A stretch of 7,707 bases of DNA from Opitutaceae bacterium (lineage in GTDB: Bacteria > Verrucomicrobiota > Verrucomicrobiia > Opitutales > Opitutaceae). The notes beneath the pieces were generated by a model. It ran no database searches, had not been told where the DNA came from, and saw only the letters and a list, made by a program, of their open reading frames with translations. Location: contig PMSP01000150.1 of assembly GCA_003168315.1 (NCBI GenBank), forward strand, positions 1 through 7,707, in the 5' to 3' direction. Of this stretch, positions 5,647 through 7,707 are shown one piece after another (within the stretch, counting starts at the first letter, position 1; every line of letters starts with the position of its first letter). The position numbers were made by a program, and so were the translations under genes.

Positions 5647-6498
5647 ATGAACATCTCACGAACGAAGGGGGCGGCTGCATTCCTCCTGTTGGGCCTGGCG
5701 GCAGTCGTCGCGTTGCATGGGACCGCCGCCGCTGAGGAGCCGCCGGCCCCCAGCGACGAACTCACCGCCGTCTCCTCGAAGGTGTTCCACGGCTACAAGC
5801 GCGCGACCTTGCCGGACGGCTCCCTCAGGCCCGAGCACTATGGCCTGGGGATCGGAGGCTTCATGACCCGCTACCCGGGGGTCCTCGAGCAGTCGGACGC
5901 CGACTTCACGCGGGACGACACGGTCGACAACATCACCTTTGCGGCGCTGGCCAAGATGATCGAGGGGCCCCTCGCCACTGAGAAATACCTGCCGACCGGC
6001 GAACCCAGGCTGGCGGACCTGCTGATCGTCATATTCTGGGGCCGGACGATCGGCACCAACGCCTTCGCGGGGTCCCAGATCAAGTCGATCCTGTACGGGC
6101 CCGACCAGGACAAGATCGATTCCGGCAACGCGGAGCTCCTGGGATTCGACTCGGAGGGGATGTTCGGGGACGGCTTCGGCAATTCCATCCGCTCGAACAT
6201 ACTCAAGGAGGTGCACTCGGGCGTCATCGACGCGGTCAAGGACGACCGCTACTTCGTCATCCTCCAGGCTTACGACTTCTCGGCGGCTTGGAAGGGGAAG
6301 AAGGTCAGGCTTCTCTGGGAGACACGCTTCAGCCTTTCGCAGCGCCGCCACGACTTCGGGAAGGACCTGCCCCGGATGGCGCAGGTCGCCGCGCAATACT
6401 TCGGACAGGACAGCCATGGCCTCGTCCAGAAGCCGATTCCCGCGGGCCATGTCGCCGTGGGTCCCGTGAAGTCGCTGGGACCGGTACCTGGGAAATAG
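5647..6498 (+). CDS. Secreted protein of unknown function
   Basis: I do not recognise a characterised family. With the ATG at 5647 the product has 283 residues; a GTG four codons upstream (5635) is an alternative, and neither has a Shine-Dalgarno motif. The N-terminus is a clear Sec signal peptide: basic ISRTK, a hydrophobic core (about 9-23), and a likely signal peptidase I cleavage after GTAAA near residue 29. The mature chain has no cysteine and no further membrane segment, so a periplasmic or exported soluble protein is expected. Notable stretches are KVFHGYKRATLPDGSLRPE (45-63), LLIVIFWGRTIGTNAF (125-140) and a charged block KGKKVRLLWETRFSLSQRR (216-234). The tail (262-283) is Pro/Gly/Val-rich. 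No catalytic motif is evident. The methyltransferase-like gene follows 66 bp later on the same strand and may be co-transcribed. Confidence 0.8.
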   Translation: MNISRTKGAAAFLLLGLAAVVALHGTAAAEEPPAPSDELTAVSSKVFHGYKRATLPDGSLRPEHYGLGIGGFMTRYPGVLEQSDADFTRDDTVDNITFAALAKMIEGPLATEKYLPTGEPRLADLLIVIFWGRTIGTNAFAGSQIKSILYGPDQDKIDSGNAELLGFDSEGMFGDGFGNSIRSNILKEVHSGVIDAVKDDRYFVILQAYDFSAAWKGKKVRLLWETRFSLSQRRHDFGKDLPRMAQVAAQYFGQDSHGLVQKPIPAGHVAVGPVKSLGPVPGK

Positions 6499-6503
6499 CA
6501 GTC

Positions 6504-6564
6504 GCGAGGGCCCCCAGCCGGCTTGCCGGGCGTGCGGCGCCTGGCATTGTGCCGGGACCCTCGC
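6504..6564 (+). promoter_or_regulatory. Structured leader abutting the ICMT-like start codon
   Basis: GCGAGGG (6504-6510) pairs perfectly with CCCTCGC (6558-6564), whose last base touches the ATG at 6565. Inside this outer stem are CCGG-CTTG-CCGG (6518-6529) and a 7-bp stem with one G-T pair (6540-6546 with 6550-6556, loop TTG). The whole 61 nt can therefore fold as a three-way junction. No Shine-Dalgarno motif is visible. No T tract follows, so it does not look like a terminator. Confidence 0.45.
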
Positions 6565-7137
6565 ATGCGCTACCTGCACGATTACCTGTTTCAAGCGGTC
6601 TGGTGGACCTGGGCCGTGTGCTGGTATGTGACGAGCTTCACGGCGAGCGCCCCGAAGCGGGTGCAGACCCCGTTTGCCCGCCTGCTTCACCAGTCGGAGC
6701 TCATCTTCGCGTTCGCGCTCCTCTGGTTCCCGCAGCTGGGCTACGGTTGGCTGGGCCGCGAACTGGTGCCGCGGACAGAGGGGCTTTTCTGGACGGGGGC
6801 CTTCCTTCTCCTGCTCGGGATCGGCTTCGCATTTTGGGCCCGGGTGCACATCGGCCGGAACTGGAGCGGGCATGTCACGCTGAAGCCCGGCCATCGCCTG
6901 ATCCGCACCGGGCCCTACGCGCTGGTGCGCCATCCTATCTACACCGGGCTTCTCCTCGCCATGACCGGCACGGCAGTCGCCGTCGACAGGGGCCGGGGCG
7001 TCCTGGCGGTCCTCATCGCCGTCGAGACCCTGTGGCGAAAACTGCGGCTCGAGGAGCGCTGGCTCACCGAGGAGTTCGGCGCGGAATACGGGCGATATCG
7101 CAGGGAGGTCAAGGCGCTCGTTCCCGGCGTCGTCTGA
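6565..7137 (+). CDS. Isoprenylcysteine carboxyl methyltransferase (ICMT/PEMT)-like membrane protein
   Basis: This is a membrane SAM-dependent methyltransferase-like protein of 190 residues from the ATG at 6565; an upstream TTG at 6523 is less likely. Four or more hydrophobic segments are visible (near 9-24, 45-59, 73-92 and 125-155). The conserved C-terminal block of the ICMT/phospholipid methyltransferase superfamily is clear: HRLIRTGPYALVRHPIYTG (110-128), then ETLWRKLRLEERWL (154-167) and EEFGAEYGRYRREV (169-182). The RHPxY motif and the Glu/Tyr-rich tail form the SAM and substrate site in characterised members. Bacteria do not prenylate proteins as eukaryotes do, so the substrate is unknown; a lipid or small hydrophobic molecule is plausible. 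It lies 66 bp after the secreted-protein gene and ends 20 bp before a convergent gene. Confidence 0.87.
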   Translation: MRYLHDYLFQAVWWTWAVCWYVTSFTASAPKRVQTPFARLLHQSELIFAFALLWFPQLGYGWLGRELVPRTEGLFWTGAFLLLLGIGFAFWARVHIGRNWSGHVTLKPGHRLIRTGPYALVRHPIYTGLLLAMTGTAVAVDRGRGVLAVLIAVETLWRKLRLEERWLTEEFGAEYGRYRREVKALVPGVV

Positions 7138-7150
7138 CCGCTCGGAGCGG
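7138..7150. terminator. Possible small hairpin between convergent genes
   Basis: CCGCT (7138-7142) pairs with AGCGG (7146-7150) across CGG, in the 20-bp gap between two convergent stop codons. The position suits a bidirectional terminator, but no T tract follows on either strand, so the assignment is weak. Confidence 0.3.
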
Positions 7151-7157
7151 GCGGCGC

Positions 7158-7707
7158 CTAGATCGTCAGCTTGTTCAGGTTCAACGCCGCGGTTCCGTCC
7201 ACGGGCTTTCCATTCCTGAGCGCCGGCTTGAAACGGATCTTCGTCACGACTGAGTCCAGGTAGGGGTCGTCGATCTTCCTCGTGCAGGCCGGATCGGAGT
7301 AGGCCCCGTTCGACAGGCCGTCCGGGGACACCTTCACGTAGAAGGACCCGGCGTATCTCCCCTTCGCCAGCAGGGACGGCAGGTCGGAGGGGAGCTTTCC
7401 CATGGCGGCCGACGCGGGCAGCGTGTCCTTCGGGTGCGCGCCCATGTACTCGATCTTCACGTACTCGAAGGCCTCCTCGCGGGTCAGCTCCACGCGGTTG
7501 GCCGCGACGTTGGTCGCGATCTCCTCTCCCCGGTTGTACACATGGAGCTGGAAATCGATCAGCTCAAAGCCGAAGGGGAATCCCTCCTGGACGAAATGGA
7601 CATGGGACAGGTGCTCGTCGATCGGGTGGAGCGAGCGGGCGTACACCATGTTCTGGACCATGCCCGGCTTGGCGCCGGCCGCACAGAAGCGCGTCAAAGT
7701 GACCACG
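7158..7707 (-). CDS. Partial gene: C-terminal part of a protein with a TonB-C-like terminal domain
   Basis: The frame is open to the right edge of the window, so the true start is probably outside; a GTG at 7706 is just the first available start codon. 182 codons are visible. The last 70 or so resemble a TonB C-terminal domain: FYVKVSPDG (122-130), a variable loop with SDPAC, then DPYLDSVVTKIRFKPALRNGKPVDGTA (146-172), close to the family pattern of 'hydrophobic-x-F-x-PA-x-x-x-G-x-PV-x-G'. The first 110 residues contain beta-like alternation (FELIDFQLHVYNRG) and match nothing I recognise. No membrane segment is seen in this part; a signal peptide or anchor, if any, lies beyond the window. It is either a TonB-like energy transducer or a periplasmic protein that borrowed the domain. 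It is convergent with the ICMT-like gene. Confidence 0.7.
   Translation of the reverse strand, partial: VVTLTRFCAAGAKPGMVQNMVYARSLHPIDEHLSHVHFVQEGFPFGFELIDFQLHVYNRGEEIATNVAANRVELTREEAFEYVKIEYMGAHPKDTLPASAAMGKLPSDLPSLLAKGRYAGSFYVKVSPDGLSNGAYSDPACTRKIDDPYLDSVVTKIRFKPALRNGKPVDGTAALNLNKLTI

Noticed and set aside
5200..5650. Frames of 133-146 codons in the gene-free region
   Set aside because: Arg/Pro-rich translations with no recognisable domain, no ribosome-binding site and overlap on both strands. Inverted repeats explain the region better.
5656..6933. 425-codon open frame on the minus strand
   Set aside because: It runs antisense to both the signal-peptide-bearing protein and the ICMT-like gene; its composition is Arg/Pro/Glu-biased with no motifs.

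Overview
This window is GC-rich bacterial chromosomal DNA with ordinary bacterial gene architecture. A short, zinc-ligand-free bS18, small secreted proteins of no recognised family, and a membrane protein carrying cyclic-nucleotide-binding-like domains would fit a Verrucomicrobiota (Opitutales-like) genome. That placement rests on recalled family resemblance, not a search, so it is tentative. I see no insertion sequence, integrase, tRNA, rRNA or CRISPR array.

Layout. Bases 138-1229 (+) encode histidinol-phosphate aminotransferase (hisC). It ends tail-to-tail with, and overlaps by 30 bp, a minus-strand Sua5/YrdC/YwlC threonylcarbamoyl-AMP synthase (1200-2222). Upstream of sua5 on the same strand is a stand-alone ribosomal protein bS18 gene (rpsR, 2305-2499), with a clear intrinsic terminator between the two. 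Next is a minus-strand two-gene unit: a lone receiver-domain response regulator (4546-4968), followed 12 bp later by a 650-residue membrane protein (2581-4533). That protein looks like a catalytically dead site-2-protease (M50) scaffold joined to two degenerate cyclic-nucleotide-binding domains. A gene-free stretch of about 680 bp (4969-5646) follows; it holds an AT-richer segment, a 48-bp interrupted palindrome and many inverted repeats. On the plus strand come a secreted protein of unknown function (5647-6498) and an isoprenylcysteine carboxyl methyltransferase-like membrane protein (6565-7137), separated by a 66-nt leader that can fold into a three-way junction. The window ends in a partial minus-strand gene (7158 to the edge) whose C-terminus resembles a TonB C-terminal domain.

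How the genes fit together. hisC, sua5 and rpsR are housekeeping genes for histidine synthesis, tRNA t6A modification and the ribosome. The response regulator and the membrane protein are almost certainly co-transcribed and are the best candidates for an undescribed signalling pair: a phosphorylatable receiver without an output domain next to a membrane pseudoenzyme with two cytosolic ligand-sensor-like domains. The remaining genes concern the envelope or secretion, and their functions cannot be fixed from sequence alone.
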